Positions 44,614-54,786 of a DNA stretch of 64,000 nucleotides are shown here, piece after piece (the stretch's first letter is position 1; each line of letters starts with the position of its first letter). This DNA comes from an uncultured Bacteroides sp. (GTDB lineage: Bacteria > Bacteroidota > Bacteroidia > Bacteroidales > Bacteroidaceae). Below the pieces are notes generated by a model that saw nothing but the letters and a program-made list of their open reading frames with translations, was not told the DNA's origin and searched no databases. The translations under genes were made by a program, and so were the position numbers. Location: NCBI GenBank assembly GCA_900544675.1, contig UQVZ01000020.1, forward strand, positions 1 to 64,000, given 5' to 3'.

Positions 44614-45867
44614 TCAGACCCCTTCTTTCTTTACCATGCGGTAGAGCTTGTCGCTGGGACGGATGCGTCCGGGAACCTTGAACGACACATGCACACCTTT
44701 AGGCACCACATCGACGGGCTTCAGGTCGACACGCGCTTCCTCAAGGGTGACGAACATCGCCCCTGTGGTAGGACCGGTAATCAGCAATTTATCACCTACC
44801 TTGATTTCGGAGGCTTCTATCAGGAACTCTGCCACGCCGATGTTGGAGAAATACTTGATGCCCCGTCCGGCATATACCTTGCGCTCGGTAGCTCCCGAAC
44901 CGTAGTTGCGGCTCCATTCGCCCAAGCGTTGTCCCAGGTAATACCCGTTCCAGAAACCACGGTTGAATACCGTCTTCAGGCGTTCGTCCCAAGCGTCTTT
45001 CTTCTCTTCGGTGAACGTGCCGTCCAGATACGACTGGATGGCTTCCTTATAACATTCCACCACCGTCTTCACATATTCAGGTCCGCGGGCACGTCCTTCT
45101 ATCTTGAACACCCGCACGCCTGCCTCAATCATCTCGTCCATGAAACGGATGGTTTTCAAGTCTTTGGGCGACATGATATACTGGTTGTCCACTTCCAGTT
45201 CGATGTCGCTCTCCTTGTCTTTTACGATATAAGCACGGCGGCACACCTGCATACAGGCACCCCGGTTGGCAGAAGCGTTCAGTTCATTCAGGCTGAGGTA
45301 GCACTTGCCGGATACTGCCATGCACAACGCGCCGTGACAGAACATCTCGATGCGGACGGGTTGCCCCATCGGTCCGGTAATATGCTGCTCGTGAATGGCA
45401 TCGTATATCTTGCGCACCTGTTTCAGGTTCAGCTCGCGTGCCAGCACCACTACATCGGCAAACTGGGCATAAAAACGAAGGGCTTCCACATTGCTGATGT
45501 TCAACTGGGTAGAGAGATGCACCTCCTGACCTATCCGGTTGCAGTATGCCATCACCGCTACATCGGCGGCAATCACCGCACTGATGCCTGCCTCTTTTGC
45601 CGCGTCGATAATCTGGCGCATCAGCTCCAGGTCCTCGTCATAAATAATGGTGTTCACCGTAAGGTAACTCTTCACTCCGTGCTCATCGCATGTGCGGGCT
45701 ATCTCGCGCAGGTCATCGATGGTGAACGTACTTGCCGAACGCGCGCGCATGTTCAGGCTTTCGATGCCGAAATAAATAGAATCCGCTCCGGCATGAAGGG
45801 CAGCGGCCAGCGACTCGCGCGAGCCTACAGGCGCCATAATCTCAAAGTCTTTTATCGAATGATTCAT
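44614..45867 (-). CDS. Peptidase U32-family protein, TrhP/YegQ-like
   Basis: This 417-residue protein starts at ATG 45867 (MNHSIKDFEIMAPVGSRESL). Upstream in-frame Met codons at 45885 and 45906 fall at or before the predicted transcript start. It has the U32 signature (ALCMAVSGKCYLSLNELNASANRGACMQVCRR), whose Cys residues may hold an iron-sulfur cluster. YegQ/TrhP relatives help hydroxylate U34 of certain tRNAs using prephenate, and this is the likely role rather than proteolysis. It is a single gene with its own promoter and terminator. Confidence 0.88.
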   Translation of the reverse strand: MNHSIKDFEIMAPVGSRESLAAALHAGADSIYFGIESLNMRARSASTFTIDDLREIARTCDEHGVKSYLTVNTIIYDEDLELMRQIIDAAKEAGISAVIAADVAVMAYCNRIGQEVHLSTQLNISNVEALRFYAQFADVVVLARELNLKQVRKIYDAIHEQHITGPMGQPVRIEMFCHGALCMAVSGKCYLSLNELNASANRGACMQVCRRAYIVKDKESDIELEVDNQYIMSPKDLKTIRFMDEMIEAGVRVFKIEGRARGPEYVKTVVECYKEAIQSYLDGTFTEEKKDAWDERLKTVFNRGFWNGYYLGQRLGEWSRNYGSGATERKVYAGRGIKYFSNIGVAEFLIEASEIKVGDKLLITGPTTGAMFVTLEEARVDLKPVDVVPKGVHVSFKVPGRIRPSDKLYRMVKKEGV

Positions 45868-45893
45868 TTTTCTGCTATTTTGCATTCCGATGG

Positions 45894-45901
45894 CAAAGAT
45901 A
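45894..45901 (-). promoter_or_regulatory. U32 gene promoter (-7 element)
   Basis: Minus-strand TATCTTTG followed by C is a perfect -7 element. It places the transcript start near 45886 and fixes the start codon at 45867. Confidence 0.65.
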
Positions 45902-46020
45902 TGCATTTTTCAGTAATGCTGCTGTATTTTTTATGCATAATCATAGGGAAAGAACCTCTTTTTGATTACATATATACACATTTTCGAAATAAATTATATC
46001 TTTTTTCTAAAAAACTTCAT

Positions 46021-46028
46021 TATTTTTG
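46021..46028 (+). promoter_or_regulatory. susC (46136) promoter (-7 element)
   Basis: TATTTTTG followed by C is a perfect -7 element, leaving a leader of about 100 nt. The leader holds a small hairpin (CCTTC...GAAGG near 46081-46097). There is no -33 TTTG, and no copy of the repeat array from the glycosaminoglycan locus. Confidence 0.6.
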
Positions 46029-46135
46029 CACAAGTTTTCAAACAAAACTATTCAATAAATAACAAGCCGTATAAACTTGCCTTCCTTGAATGAAGGTTAC
46101 AAATAAATTTTAAACACAAAACACAACAAGTATTT

Positions 46136-49100
46136 ATGAGGAGGTTTCTATCCCTGCTATGCATGCTTTTATTTTGCATAGGCACGTATGCACAACGCAT
46201 CACAGTATCAGGAAAGGTTACTGCCGGAGGCGAAGGCCTGCCAGGCGTAACAGTCACAGTAAAAGGAAGTACCAGTGGTACAATCACGTCTATGGACGGT
46301 GATTATTCTCTCCAAACCAATCCGCACAGCACATTGGTCTTTTCATTCATTGGTTACGAATCACAAGAAATCCCAGTAAGGGGTCAAAAAATCATCAATG
46401 TGGAAATGCAGGAATCCAGCGTTGCCATTGATGAAGTAATCATCACCGTGCCCTATGGTACAGCCAAGAAATCCACCTTCACCGGTTCGGCAAGTGTCAT
46501 CGACAATAAAGTCATTGCCGCATCACAGGTATCCAGCGTATCAAAAGCATTACAAGGAACAGTAGCCGGCTTGCAATCATTCTCTACCAGCGGACAACCG
46601 GGCGAGGATGCCAGCATTTATATCCGTGGCGTAGGCTCTGCCAATGCCACCACCACCCCGCTGTATGTAGTGGACGGTGTACCTTATGACGGCGCATTGT
46701 CATCCATCTCTTCGCAAGACATCGCTTCGGTCACCGTATTGAAAGATGCCGCAGCCGCCTCGCTGTATGGTTCGCGTGCAGCCAACGGCGTTATTATGAT
46801 TACCACCAAACAAGGTCAAAACGGCTCAGCTCCTACTATCCAATTGTCAGCCAAATATGGTTTTTCCAGCCGTGCCGTACGCGACTATGACCAGTTGAGC
46901 ACCAACGATTATTTCTTGTTGCAATGGGAAGCCCTCCGCAACAGTTATATGGACAACGGACAAAGTGCCGAATCGGCAGCCCAGACTGCCTCTTCCATCC
47001 TTGCCACTACAGCCACTGGCGGACTTGGCATCAATCCTTACGGCACCCAATATCCCCAACCGGTAGACACCAATGGCCAACTCGTGGCAGGAGCTACCCC
47101 ACTATGGGATGACAGTTGGGAAGACGCCTTGAGCCAGAATGCCCACTACACCGATATCAGTGCCAGCATCTCGGGCGGCAGCGAACGCACCAAATATTAT
47201 TTTTCATTAGGCTACCTGAATGACCAGGGTGCTTACATCTGTTCCGGATTCAAACGTTACAACTTGCGCACCAACATCACGAGCGACTTGCGCAAATGGT
47301 TGCAGGTAGGACTGAATGTGTCTGCTACCCACTCTGTTCAGGACTATCCGAAACAAGATGATACAGCCATCGGAAACGTTGTTTTGGCTGCACGTAGCAT
47401 TCCTTCGTTCTACCCCGTATACGAACGCGACCTGAGCACAGGCGAATATATTCTGGACGAGAATGGCAACCGCATATACGACTACGGCACCTACCGCAAA
47501 GGCTCATACAACGGGTACAACTTTGCACAGTCCATGCTGTATGACAAAAAAGAATACAAACGCGATGCCGCCTCCATACGCGGTTACCTGCAAATCACAC
47601 CGATTGAAGGACTGAGCTACAAGATGTCGCTCAATATCGACTACAACAGCCGGTTTGCGCATTTCTACGACAACCCCACTTACGGCAAGGAACCACTGAC
47701 CGGTTCTGTAGAAAAAGAGAACGTACGTACCACCGGCCTTACCTATAATAATGTCATCAATTGGAACCATACATTCAACGAAGACCACGATGTACGCCTC
47801 ATGGTAGGTCAGGAATATTATGAATACAATACATCCAACTTTGGCGGTTCCCGTACAGGTGTCATCACCGATGGCTATTATGAACCGGATGTGGCTTCTA
47901 CGCTAAGTTCCTTCTATGGCAACAGCGACCAATACAAATTGTTGAGTTTCTTCGGCAGTGCGGAATATTCGTACAAAAGCAAATATTTCGTATCGGCATC
48001 CGTACGTACCGACGGTTCATCCCGCTTTCATCCCGATCACCGTTGGGGAACCTTCTGGTCTTTCGGCGGTTCATGGAAAATCTCACGTGAAAAATTCCTG
48101 GAAGAAGCAAACAATACTTGGCTGACCAACCTGACTCTCCGCGCCAGCTACGGTGCTCAAGGTAACGACAATGTCGGTTACTATGCTTACAAGGCACTCT
48201 ATGACATAGGAAGTTCGTTTGGCGAATCCACACTGCACGCTTCTCGTCTGGAGACACCGGAACTGAGCTGGGAAACCAACTTGAACCTGAACGTCGGACT
48301 CGACTTTGGCTTCTGGAACAACCGCCTCAACGGAACCATCGAATTCTTCCAACGTGCATCCAAGGACTTGCTGTTTGCACGCGACCTGGTTCCCTCAGGA
48401 GGATTTTCCAGCATCGATGCCAATATCGGTAAACTGAAGAACTATGGTTGGGAATTTACCCTCAATGGCACACCGGTCTTGACCAAAGACTGGACTTGGA
48501 AACTGAGCGTCAATGCCACGACTTACAAAAACGAAATCGTGGAATTGCCTACCGATGTCATGTGGCAAAGCACCAAGAAATGGGTAAAAGGCGGTTCATT
48601 GTACGATTTCTGGCTATATGAATGGGCAGGCGTAAATCCGGAAAACGGTAACCCGCAATGGTATTATACCGATACCGACGGAAGCCGGAAAATCACTGAA
48701 GACTATTCAAGCCTGACCTCGGACGACAAAGTGAATGTAGGCAGTTCGTTGCCGAAAGTAAGCGGTGGATTCCAGTCAGACCTGACATGGAAAGACCTGT
48801 CGCTCTCCATGCTCTTCTCTTACACCATCGGCGGCAAATTGTATAACAACGACTACAACAGTTTGATTGACGTATCGGGAGGAAATGGTTCCAGCTTGAG
48901 CAAAGACATGCTTAACCGCTGGACACCTGAGAACCGATACACCGACATTCCGCGCCTGTCGTACAACCAGACCAGCTATTTTACCAGCAGTTCAAGCCGC
49001 TGGTTGGTGAACCGTTCGTTCCTGCGTCTGAAAACCATCACGTTATCTTACAACCTACCGAAAAAATGGTTGCACTACGCCACCATCAAACAAGCAAGTA

Positions 49101-49237
49101 TCTTCCTGCAAGGCGAGAATCTGCTGACTTTCTGCCACCAACAGGGACTTGACCCGGAACAACCTATCAACGGTATGGTGTCATATCGTTATCCGGCTAT
49201 GAAGACATTCTCTTTCGGCATCAATGTAACACTTTAA
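46136..49237 (+). CDS. SusC/RagA-family TonB-dependent importer
   Basis: This 1033-residue outer-membrane protein has a signal peptide (to about residue 20, ...CIGTYAQ) and a carboxypeptidase-regulatory-like domain (about 22-95). These are followed by TonB-box region DEVIITVPYGTAKKSTFTGSA, plug (PLYVVDGVPYDGALSSISSQDIASVTVLKDAAAASLYGSRAANGV) and a barrel ending NVTL. It is paired with the SusD gene 15 bp downstream. No glycan-active enzyme or regulator is adjacent, so its substrate cannot be guessed. The missing N-terminal STN domain rules out classic ECF-sigma trans-envelope signalling through this protein. Confidence 0.95.
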   Translation: MRRFLSLLCMLLFCIGTYAQRITVSGKVTAGGEGLPGVTVTVKGSTSGTITSMDGDYSLQTNPHSTLVFSFIGYESQEIPVRGQKIINVEMQESSVAIDEVIITVPYGTAKKSTFTGSASVIDNKVIAASQVSSVSKALQGTVAGLQSFSTSGQPGEDASIYIRGVGSANATTTPLYVVDGVPYDGALSSISSQDIASVTVLKDAAAASLYGSRAANGVIMITTKQGQNGSAPTIQLSAKYGFSSRAVRDYDQLSTNDYFLLQWEALRNSYMDNGQSAESAAQTASSILATTATGGLGINPYGTQYPQPVDTNGQLVAGATPLWDDSWEDALSQNAHYTDISASISGGSERTKYYFSLGYLNDQGAYICSGFKRYNLRTNITSDLRKWLQVGLNVSATHSVQDYPKQDDTAIGNVVLAARSIPSFYPVYERDLSTGEYILDENGNRIYDYGTYRKGSYNGYNFAQSMLYDKKEYKRDAASIRGYLQITPIEGLSYKMSLNIDYNSRFAHFYDNPTYGKEPLTGSVEKENVRTTGLTYNNVINWNHTFNEDHDVRLMVGQEYYEYNTSNFGGSRTGVITDGYYEPDVASTLSSFYGNSDQYKLLSFFGSAEYSYKSKYFVSASVRTDGSSRFHPDHRWGTFWSFGGSWKISREKFLEEANNTWLTNLTLRASYGAQGNDNVGYYAYKALYDIGSSFGESTLHASRLETPELSWETNLNLNVGLDFGFWNNRLNGTIEFFQRASKDLLFARDLVPSGGFSSIDANIGKLKNYGWEFTLNGTPVLTKDWTWKLSVNATTYKNEIVELPTDVMWQSTKKWVKGGSLYDFWLYEWAGVNPENGNPQWYYTDTDGSRKITEDYSSLTSDDKVNVGSSLPKVSGGFQSDLTWKDLSLSMLFSYTIGGKLYNNDYNSLIDVSGGNGSSLSKDMLNRWTPENRYTDIPRLSYNQTSYFTSSSSRWLVNRSFLRLKTITLSYNLPKKWLHYATIKQASIFLQGENLLTFCHQQGLDPEQPINGMVSYRYPAMKTFSFGINVTL

Positions 49238-49252
49238 AAAACAACTTGAATT

Positions 49253-50881
49253 ATGAGACTGAATTTTAAAACAATATGCTTTGGGATAGCAGCTGCCTGC
49301 ACAGTCACAGCCTGCGACCTGGACACGGCTCCCACAACCTCTTTGGATGCTGATGCCGTTTACAAAAACACCGAGAATGCCGACCGTGTCATACGCGGTG
49401 TATGGAACTATATCTTCAACAGCGGTTCCACGTATGCCTCTATTGGCTACGGTGCCGTTATGATAAACGATGACCTTGCCGGATCGGACGCCGTGCGCAC
49501 TACCAGCTACGGATATTCTGCCAGCTACAACCTGACCAACGGATACGGACGCGGACAAATCAATGATGTGATGTGGGATATAGTCTACGACCCAATCAAC
49601 AACTGCAACGCCGTGCTGGCAAACATTGACAACATCGAAGGCGACCAGACAGAAATAGACCGTATCAAAGGACAAGCCTATGCCACACGCGGTTTCCTTT
49701 ACATGCTGTTGGCAAGCCATTATTCCTTTTCCATCGACAAAGACCCCAATGCCGTATGTGCGCCCATCTACACCGAGCCTACCAGCTACGACATGGCCAT
49801 CACCGGTAAGCCTGCATCCAGCGTATCGGAAGTTTATGCACAAGCACTTTCAGACCTGAAAAACGGATACGACCTGATACCGACCGACTATAACCGCGGA
49901 GGTAATTCGACCGACCAATATAAAATAGACCATACGGTAGTAACCGGACTTTTAGCGCGTACCAGCCTGTACGCCCGCGAATGGCAAGACGCTTACAACT
50001 ATGCTGAAGAAGCCATGAACCTGAAGAGCCGTTATCTGATGAGCGAAACGGAATACAAAAGCGGATTCAACAACGCCTTGAACCAAGAATGGATGTGGGG
50101 CTATTCATGCACAGTCGATGACAACCTGCCTGCCTACAACTTCTATTTTAAGGACACCACTACTCCGGGCAGCTACTATTCCTGCCTGAACGTAGACCCT
50201 TATTTCAAGGAATTGTTCGAGGACAATGACTACCGCAAGGAGATGCTTTACTGGGGTCCCAATGCCGGATACGGTGAATGGACCATGCTGAATTCGAAAT
50301 TCAAGTTTGCCGATATCGACAATATGCTTGCCGACATCGTGATGATGCGTGTATCCGAGATGTACCTCATCAAAGCAGAAGCAGCCGCATATCTGGGAAA
50401 AACCAGTGAAGCACAAAGCTTGCTGAAGGAACTGCGCGACGCACGTATGAAACCGGGCTATACTGCCGCCGAAGTTTCTGCTACCGGTGACGACCTGTTG
50501 AATGAAATCTGGCTGGAACGCCGCAAGGAACTATGGGGAGAAGGATTTGCCTTAACCGACATCATCCGCAACCAGCAATCGGTAGAACGAAAAACTTGGA
50601 GACATGTCGTAGAATGTACTTACGATGAAGAAAATGGAACCGTAACCAATAAAACTCCCATCGTAACCGAGACCGGCGATGTTATCTTTGCCGATGACAA
50701 AGACGAAGCTTACCAAAGCAAATACTGCGTCATCCTGCAGGGACACTCTACCGTCAAACTACCCGATGGAACAGATTTCGTTCCGAACAGCAAATACTAC
50801 TTGTTCCGCATACCTGAACAGGAAGAATTGCAAAACCAGAACTTATACAACGACCATCCGAAGTTGGACATTTATAGATAA
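49253..50881 (+). CDS. SusD/RagB-family lipoprotein
   Basis: This 542-residue lipoprotein has lipobox VTAC (Cys21) followed by DLDTAPTTS. It has the N-terminal SusD region (NTENADRVIRGVWNYIF) and the C-terminal RagB/SusD region (LLNEIWLERRKELWGEGFALTDIIRNQ). It is the surface partner of the SusC-like protein just upstream. It ends before a strong terminator, so the operon has only two genes. Confidence 0.93.
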   Translation: MRLNFKTICFGIAAACTVTACDLDTAPTTSLDADAVYKNTENADRVIRGVWNYIFNSGSTYASIGYGAVMINDDLAGSDAVRTTSYGYSASYNLTNGYGRGQINDVMWDIVYDPINNCNAVLANIDNIEGDQTEIDRIKGQAYATRGFLYMLLASHYSFSIDKDPNAVCAPIYTEPTSYDMAITGKPASSVSEVYAQALSDLKNGYDLIPTDYNRGGNSTDQYKIDHTVVTGLLARTSLYAREWQDAYNYAEEAMNLKSRYLMSETEYKSGFNNALNQEWMWGYSCTVDDNLPAYNFYFKDTTTPGSYYSCLNVDPYFKELFEDNDYRKEMLYWGPNAGYGEWTMLNSKFKFADIDNMLADIVMMRVSEMYLIKAEAAAYLGKTSEAQSLLKELRDARMKPGYTAAEVSATGDDLLNEIWLERRKELWGEGFALTDIIRNQQSVERKTWRHVVECTYDEENGTVTNKTPIVTETGDVIFADDKDEAYQSKYCVILQGHSTVKLPDGTDFVPNSKYYLFRIPEQEELQNQNLYNDHPKLDIYR

Positions 50882-50924
50882 ACAGAGAAAGGGAATCAAT
50901 GTTCCCAATGCCGTTCAATCCAAT

Positions 50925-50957
50925 AAAAGAGATGCTTCATATCGGGGCATCTCTTTT
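50925..50957 (+). terminator. Terminator of the 46136-50881 susCD operon
   Basis: A perfect 11-bp inverted repeat, AAAAGAGATGC and GCATCTCTTTT, with an 11-nt loop and a T-rich tail. The -7 element of the next gene begins 8 bp later. Confidence 0.85.
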
Positions 50958-50964
50958 ATTTTAC

Positions 50965-50972
50965 TACTTTTG
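50965..50972 (+). promoter_or_regulatory. dus promoter (-7 element)
   Basis: TACTTTTG followed by C is a perfect -7 element immediately after the terminator and about 34 bp before the ATG at 51006. Confidence 0.6.
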
Positions 50973-51005
50973 CAAACAAAAATCACCTCAACGAAACTTT
51001 TGCCC

Positions 51006-52013
51006 ATGAAGATACGAACAATCGACTTAGGAGAAAGACCCCTCATACTGGCACCGATGGAAGACGTGACCGACCCGGCTTTCCGCCTGCTCTGCAAGGA
51101 GTTTGGAGCCGACATGGTATATACCGAATTCGTTTCGAGCGACGCATTGATACGCTCGGTAGACAAAACGATGATGAAACTGAACATCAGTGCCGCCGAA
51201 CGTCCGGTAGCCATACAGATATATGGCAAGGATACCGCCACGATGGTGGAAGCCGCGCGCATCGTAGAGCAAGCGCACCCCGACACCCTCGACTTGAATT
51301 TCGGTTGCCCCGTGAAGCGTGTGGCAGGCAAGGGAGCAGGTGCCGGACTGTTGCAGAATATCCCCAAGATGCTGGAAATCACCCGTGCCGTAGTGGATGC
51401 CGTACAGATTCCGGTAACGGTAAAGACCCGGCTGGGCTGGGACGAAAACCATAAAGTCATCGTGGAGCTTGCCGAGCAACTGCAAGATTGCGGCATTGAG
51501 GCTTTAACCATTCACGGGCGCACCCGGGCACAGATGTACACCGGCGAGGCGGACTGGACGCTGATAGGCGAAGTGAAAAACAATCCCCGCATGCGCATCC
51601 CTATCATCGGGAACGGTGACATCACCACGCCTCAACGCGCCAAAGAATGTTTCGACCGCTACGGAGTGGACGGCATCATGATTGGCCGTGCCAGCTTCGG
51701 TCGTCCATGGATATTCAAGGAAATCAAACATTACCTGCAAACCGGCGAGGAACTGCCTCCGCTTTCTCCCCGCTGGAAGCTGGATGTGTTGCGCCGCGAA
51801 GTGCAAGACAGTGTCAACTTGCTTGACGAACGAAGGGGCATCCTACACGTACGCCGTCACTTGGCAGCCTCTCCGCTGTTTAAAGGCATTCCCAATTTCC
51901 GCGACACCCGTATAGCCATGCTCCGTGCCGAAACGCTGGAGGAACTGTTTGCAATATTAGACCAGATAGGTGATAAGATAACAAGGTTACAATGTGACAA
52001 TGTGGCAATGTGA
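51006..52013 (+). CDS. dus: tRNA-dihydrouridine synthase
   Basis: This 335-residue flavoenzyme starts MKIRTIDLGERPLILAPMED. The long upstream extension of the frame runs through susD and the terminator and is spurious. It reduces specific uridines in tRNA D-loops with FMN and NADPH. Motifs: APMEDVTDPAFRLL, catalytic Cys region LDLNFGCPVKRVAGKGAGAGLL, and HGRTRAQMYTGEADW. It is closest to the DusB group. Its C-terminus ends inside the word-repeat region that follows. Confidence 0.93.
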   Translation: MKIRTIDLGERPLILAPMEDVTDPAFRLLCKEFGADMVYTEFVSSDALIRSVDKTMMKLNISAAERPVAIQIYGKDTATMVEAARIVEQAHPDTLDLNFGCPVKRVAGKGAGAGLLQNIPKMLEITRAVVDAVQIPVTVKTRLGWDENHKVIVELAEQLQDCGIEALTIHGRTRAQMYTGEADWTLIGEVKNNPRMRIPIIGNGDITTPQRAKECFDRYGVDGIMIGRASFGRPWIFKEIKHYLQTGEELPPLSPRWKLDVLRREVQDSVNLLDERRGILHVRRHLAASPLFKGIPNFRDTRIAMLRAETLEELFAILDQIGDKITRLQCDNVAM

Positions 52014-52203
52014 CAATGCGGCAATGTGACAATGTGACAATGCGGCAATGTGACAAGTTAATAGATAGGTAACATTAAAAAACCTTGTCAACTTTCTATT
52101 AACTTGTCAACTTGTTACCTCGTCAACTTGTTACCTTGTTACCTCGTTACCTCTCTATTAACTTGTCAACTCGTCACCTTGTCAACTAATAAATAAAAAA
52201 ACA
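52014..52203. repeat. Word-repeat intergenic region with a 21-bp inverted repeat
   Basis: Tandem words (GTGACAATG, GCGGCAATG) fill 52014-52052 and continue back into the dus 3' end. Words GTCAACTTGTTACC fill 52083-52190. Arms at 52053-52073 and 52146-52166 pair over 21 bp with one mismatch. It probably works as a terminator. No gene is present. Confidence 0.7.
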
Positions 52204-53172
52204 ATGACCAAACAAACATTACACTTTATCGGGCAATGGATTTTTGCCGCTTTTCTTCTCTTTTCGCTCGCCGCTTGCGAGCACGAAACGGCTGTAACTA
52301 TATCCGAACGGATAGACTATGCTGATAACCGATGCTGGTACGAAAACAAACAAGACGCGGAAGGTAAAGACGTTGACTTGTTCTACATCGTTCCTACCTG
52401 CGTATGGGACTATACTGACAGCTTGGGACAGACCCGGCATCACATGGACATCTTCAATGCGGAACAACGCGCACTGACAGACCCTTCTATCCTGTTGGCA
52501 AAAAGCGTCTTGTCGGACAGTTGCAATTTCTTTTCGCCTTATTACCGCCAGATTTCAATGGACAGTTGGCTGACGCTGGACACGGCATTGATAGAAGAAC
52601 GCTTCAAACTGGCTTACCAGGATGTGGCCGACGCTTTCCATTATTACCTGGAACACGATAACCAAGGAAAGCCTTTCATCCTTGCCGGACACAGCCAAGG
52701 AGCCAAAGCGGTCATCGAATTGCTGAAACGGGAAATCACACCCGATATCTACGAACGGCTGATTGCCGCATACGCCATCGGTTATACCCTTACCCGTGAA
52801 GAATTGGATACTTATCCCTACCTGAGCCCGGCACAAGACTCTACAGACACAGGTGTGCTTATCGGATTCAACAGCGTGACCCGTCCCGATGCCGTTTCTC
52901 CTCTTTTCCGCGAGAATGTGGTATGTATCAATCCTGTCAACTGGCGTACCGACGCCACACCGGCCGTTTCTTATCAGGGATTCAGCGTGTCGCTCGATAC
53001 TGCCATTCATACGCTCATCGTAACAGGCGTAGACGAAGACCGCTACTTCATTCCCAGTGTAGCAGCCCTTCTGCCTAAAGGGAACCTGCATGTGCAAGAG
53101 TTCAACCTCTACAACGAAGACCTGCGCAAGAACGTATTACAACGTATCCGGGCTTACCGGAAGACACATTGA
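52204..53172 (+). CDS. DUF3089-type alpha/beta hydrolase lipoprotein
   Basis: This 322-residue lipoprotein has lipobox LAAC (Cys25) followed by EHETAV. The nucleophile elbow GHSQG (FILAGHSQGAKAVIELL) is near residues 162-166. The sequence VDLFYIVPTCVWDYTDSLGQ near the N-terminus matches DUF3089 proteins. The likely fold is an esterase or lipase-like hydrolase in the periplasm or at the surface; the substrate is unknown. It is monocistronic, bounded by a word-repeat region and a strong hairpin. Confidence 0.8.
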   Translation: MTKQTLHFIGQWIFAAFLLFSLAACEHETAVTISERIDYADNRCWYENKQDAEGKDVDLFYIVPTCVWDYTDSLGQTRHHMDIFNAEQRALTDPSILLAKSVLSDSCNFFSPYYRQISMDSWLTLDTALIEERFKLAYQDVADAFHYYLEHDNQGKPFILAGHSQGAKAVIELLKREITPDIYERLIAAYAIGYTLTREELDTYPYLSPAQDSTDTGVLIGFNSVTRPDAVSPLFRENVVCINPVNWRTDATPAVSYQGFSVSLDTAIHTLIVTGVDEDRYFIPSVAALLPKGNLHVQEFNLYNEDLRKNVLQRIRAYRKTH

Positions 53173-53175
53173 AAA

Positions 53176-53209
53176 AAGACCGCTACAAGCCTGAACTTGT
53201 AGCGGTCTT
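53176..53209. terminator. Bidirectional terminator after the DUF3089 gene
   Basis: A perfect 14-bp inverted repeat, AAGACCGCTACAAG with its complement, and a 6-nt loop. It overlaps the end of the DUF3089 gene region and faces the convergent SusD gene. Confidence 0.9.
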
Positions 53210-53249
53210 CATAAGAAAAATGTGGCGTTTCTTTTATTCCCGGTTATCT

Positions 53250-54752
53250 TTAATAGTTCTTTTCCATCAACGGATTGTAGTCTGTTTCATCCTGAGGTAT
53301 CTCAAAAATCCATCCGTCTTCATCCGTTCCTTTATCCAAGAATCCACAGAAAGTAATGTTGAAGTTCGTTCCGTCACGATGGATAGGCTCTTGCAGACGT
53401 TTCAAATCGAACCAGCGGAAACCTTCACCCCATAACTCGATACGACGATGCTGCATGATAGCATCTATCAGCGCGTCACCACTCAAGTCACATCCGGTCA
53501 TATCCGGGTCACGTTGCGCGACAAACGTACTTAAATATTCTTTAGCTGCAGTCTCATTACCCGCACGAGCATAGGCTTCGGCAGCAATAAGATACATTTC
53601 CGACAGACGCATAAAAGCATAATCACCTACAGCACTTGCTGTAGAACGTGCCGTAAATTTACGGTTCTGATACACACGCTGGTTATAGCTGCTGCTCGGA
53701 ACAGATGCCGTACCTGTAGGATCCCACCACTGACGACGGTAATCGTTCGGTCCCATCTTGTCGTAAGTAGCCTGATTGATACACTTAATACCTGTACGGA
53801 TACTGGAAGAATTGAAGTTCCACGACATATAAGCATAGAACGAATAGAAATAAACGGTCTGATCATCTTGTGTCAACGCTGCATACATCGCTTCATTGGT
53901 TTCCGAACTGATGTCTGCAAATCCGTTCATCAACTCATCGGGAGTCATGATAGACAACCCTTCTGCTTCGGCAACCTCAATCGAACGGCGGGCATATTCA
54001 GCTGCTTCGGCATAGCGCTGTTGGGTCAATGCCACACGTGCCAGCAAACCTAAAGCTACTTTTTCCGTATAATGATTAATGTCTACAGCTTCATATCCCT
54101 GCAACAGTTCGGCTGCTTCGGTAAGGTCTGAATTAATGCCTTCATAAACTTCTTCAACCGGCGTACGCGCTATCTCATTCAGCGTTTCAGAAGTTTCACG
54201 GTACGGGACTCCCGGCTGTGTATTGTCTTGCCCGTTAATGTAAGGCTTGGCATAATACTGAACCAGTTGGAAATGTGCCCATGCGCGAATGCACAACGCT
54301 TCTCCACGGACGTATTGTGCCTCTTCGGTCTCTTCTTCAGTCAGGTTTTCCAGCAAACTCAAGTTTTCCAGAATCAAATTGGCATTCAGGATAAATTTAT
54401 AATAGGTTTCCCAAATACCATAATTGTATTGAGAGGAGGCATTGGTATTGTAACTCCAGTTCAAGTAACCCTGATGCCAAGTCTGGGTATCCCACGTCAT
54501 ATCGTCACCCATCGCTTCGCGTGCGATAATAAATCCGGGCTCACCTCCCATACCTTGATTGCTCAAGTCTTGCGACACCATTTTACGATGAATACCGTTC
54601 AATGCCGCATAAAGATTATCGACCGATTCATATACCTCACTGGCAGCTACCTGGTCGGTAGGCGTAGTATCCAAATAATCGGCACTGCATCCCGAAAACA
54701 CAAGACTGGAAACTGCCCATGCAAATGTCGCTATATAATTGATTGCTTTCAT
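53250..54752 (-). CDS. SusD/RagB-family lipoprotein of the GH65 locus
   Basis: This 500-residue lipoprotein starts at ATG 54752 (MKAINYIATFAW...FSGC, Cys22), because the upstream 16 codons carry no signal. It has the typical N-terminal region (SEVYESVDNLYAALNGI) and C-terminal RagB region (IMQHRRIELWGEGFRWFDLKRL). It lies 34 bp after the frameshifted susC and shares its promoter. If the partner importer is dead, this protein may have no job. Confidence 0.93.
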   Translation of the reverse strand: MKAINYIATFAWAVSSLVFSGCSADYLDTTPTDQVAASEVYESVDNLYAALNGIHRKMVSQDLSNQGMGGEPGFIIAREAMGDDMTWDTQTWHQGYLNWSYNTNASSQYNYGIWETYYKFILNANLILENLSLLENLTEEETEEAQYVRGEALCIRAWAHFQLVQYYAKPYINGQDNTQPGVPYRETSETLNEIARTPVEEVYEGINSDLTEAAELLQGYEAVDINHYTEKVALGLLARVALTQQRYAEAAEYARRSIEVAEAEGLSIMTPDELMNGFADISSETNEAMYAALTQDDQTVYFYSFYAYMSWNFNSSSIRTGIKCINQATYDKMGPNDYRRQWWDPTGTASVPSSSYNQRVYQNRKFTARSTASAVGDYAFMRLSEMYLIAAEAYARAGNETAAKEYLSTFVAQRDPDMTGCDLSGDALIDAIMQHRRIELWGEGFRWFDLKRLQEPIHRDGTNFNITFCGFLDKGTDEDGWIFEIPQDETDYNPLMEKNY

Positions 54753-54786
54753 AAATTCTTTTCTTTTTAAGTCTTTAACTCCGTTT

